Notes under the pieces: generated by a model
Database searches by the model: none
Seen by the model: the letters and a program-made list of their open reading frames with translations, nothing else
What the model was told of the DNA's origin: nothing
In this document: positions 63,716 through 64,000 of the stretch, in pieces
Layout of the letters: every line of letters starts with the position of its first letter
Position numbering within the stretch: the first letter of the stretch is position 1
Program-made: the position numbers and the translations under genes
Source: Hybos culiciformis
Lineage: Eukaryota; Arthropoda; Insecta; Diptera; Hybotidae
NCBI GenBank assembly: GCA_964007475.1
Contig: OZ023273.1
Span: 21,873,557-21,937,556, forward strand
Length of the DNA: 64,000 nucleotides
Reading direction: 5' to 3'

Positions 63716-64000
63716 GCACATTTTCATATCGTCGGGGAATGTTTAATGAATTTTGATCCTCGAAGTATGTTTCGAAAAATTATCAAATTTGTTTTTCAAA
63801 AAATAGACGATATCTTTTTTATATATATTTTAAAAGCAATTCAATAACAAATTTATTCTCTATTTATTTGGATTGTTTGTGTACCTGATTTGCATTTAAA
63901 GTTAGGGTAAATATTTATTAACTTATTTTTTCTACAAAATAAAAATCAAACAACAATATTTCTAAAAAAAACTTAAACTTTATTTAAAAGGGGACATTGT
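63716..64000. other. AT-rich sequence to window end
   Basis: Nothing recognised. Confidence 0.5.

Overview
The window is strongly AT-rich eukaryotic nuclear DNA. An insect source is suggested by the best-preserved coding relics (an insect-like Wee1 kinase domain and a TM9SF3 nonaspanin) and by the repeats present: hAT, mariner, TTAA-type and foldback DNA transposons, and non-LTR retrotransposon relics. I cannot fix the order. I find no intact protein-coding gene. Every recognisable coding stretch is partial or broken. A run of exactly 200 N at 60710-60909 is a scaffold gap.

The main discovery candidate is a family of terminal-inverted-repeat (TIR) elements carrying pieces of host genes, present in two copies. 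Copy 2 is complete (38688-44066, about 5.4 kb). It begins and ends with the inverted 12-mer CCCAATATACCA, is flanked by a possible GTC/GTC target duplication, and has subterminal AGTTATTTGT motifs. Copy 1 (1-4565) is cut by the left edge of the window. The arms of the two copies are near-identical but their cargo differs. Copy 1 carries seven exons of TM9SF3 with introns and correct splice sites but several frameshifts. Copy 2 carries two exons of Wee1 kinase with their intron and an in-frame stop, an unidentified coiled-coil-like exon, and an unidentified Gln/Asn-rich exon. All four cargo pieces lie in the same orientation relative to the arms. This resembles plant Pack-type transposons.

Other mobile elements, left to right: a TTAA-flanked element (7047-7786); a dispersed repeat (10930-11300, relative near 56020); an RT relic (13120-13345) beside a hAT element with a perfect 8-bp duplication (13439-13840); two adjacent foldback-like elements with tandem-repeat arms (14495-15095 and 15191-15557), the first enclosing a perfect 116-bp palindrome; a foldback (16750-17043); a palindromic array of CGCGGTTATAAC units (24281-24770); a CTAG-studded element with tRNA-like sequence in its arms (25061-25895); a second hAT element (33186-33967); a hairpin element (36410-36592); a LINE RT relic (47590-47852); a dead mariner (48150-49099); a broken copy of a multi-copy arthropod protein family (59637-60598); and a palindrome-built element with an 8-bp duplication (62921-63707). 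A 41-bp higher-order minisatellite lies at 34613-34980. The remaining stretches are featureless AT-rich intergenic DNA.

The window does not encode a working pathway. It is a record of transposons, several with unusual palindromic architecture, and one family that has picked up host genomic gene fragments.
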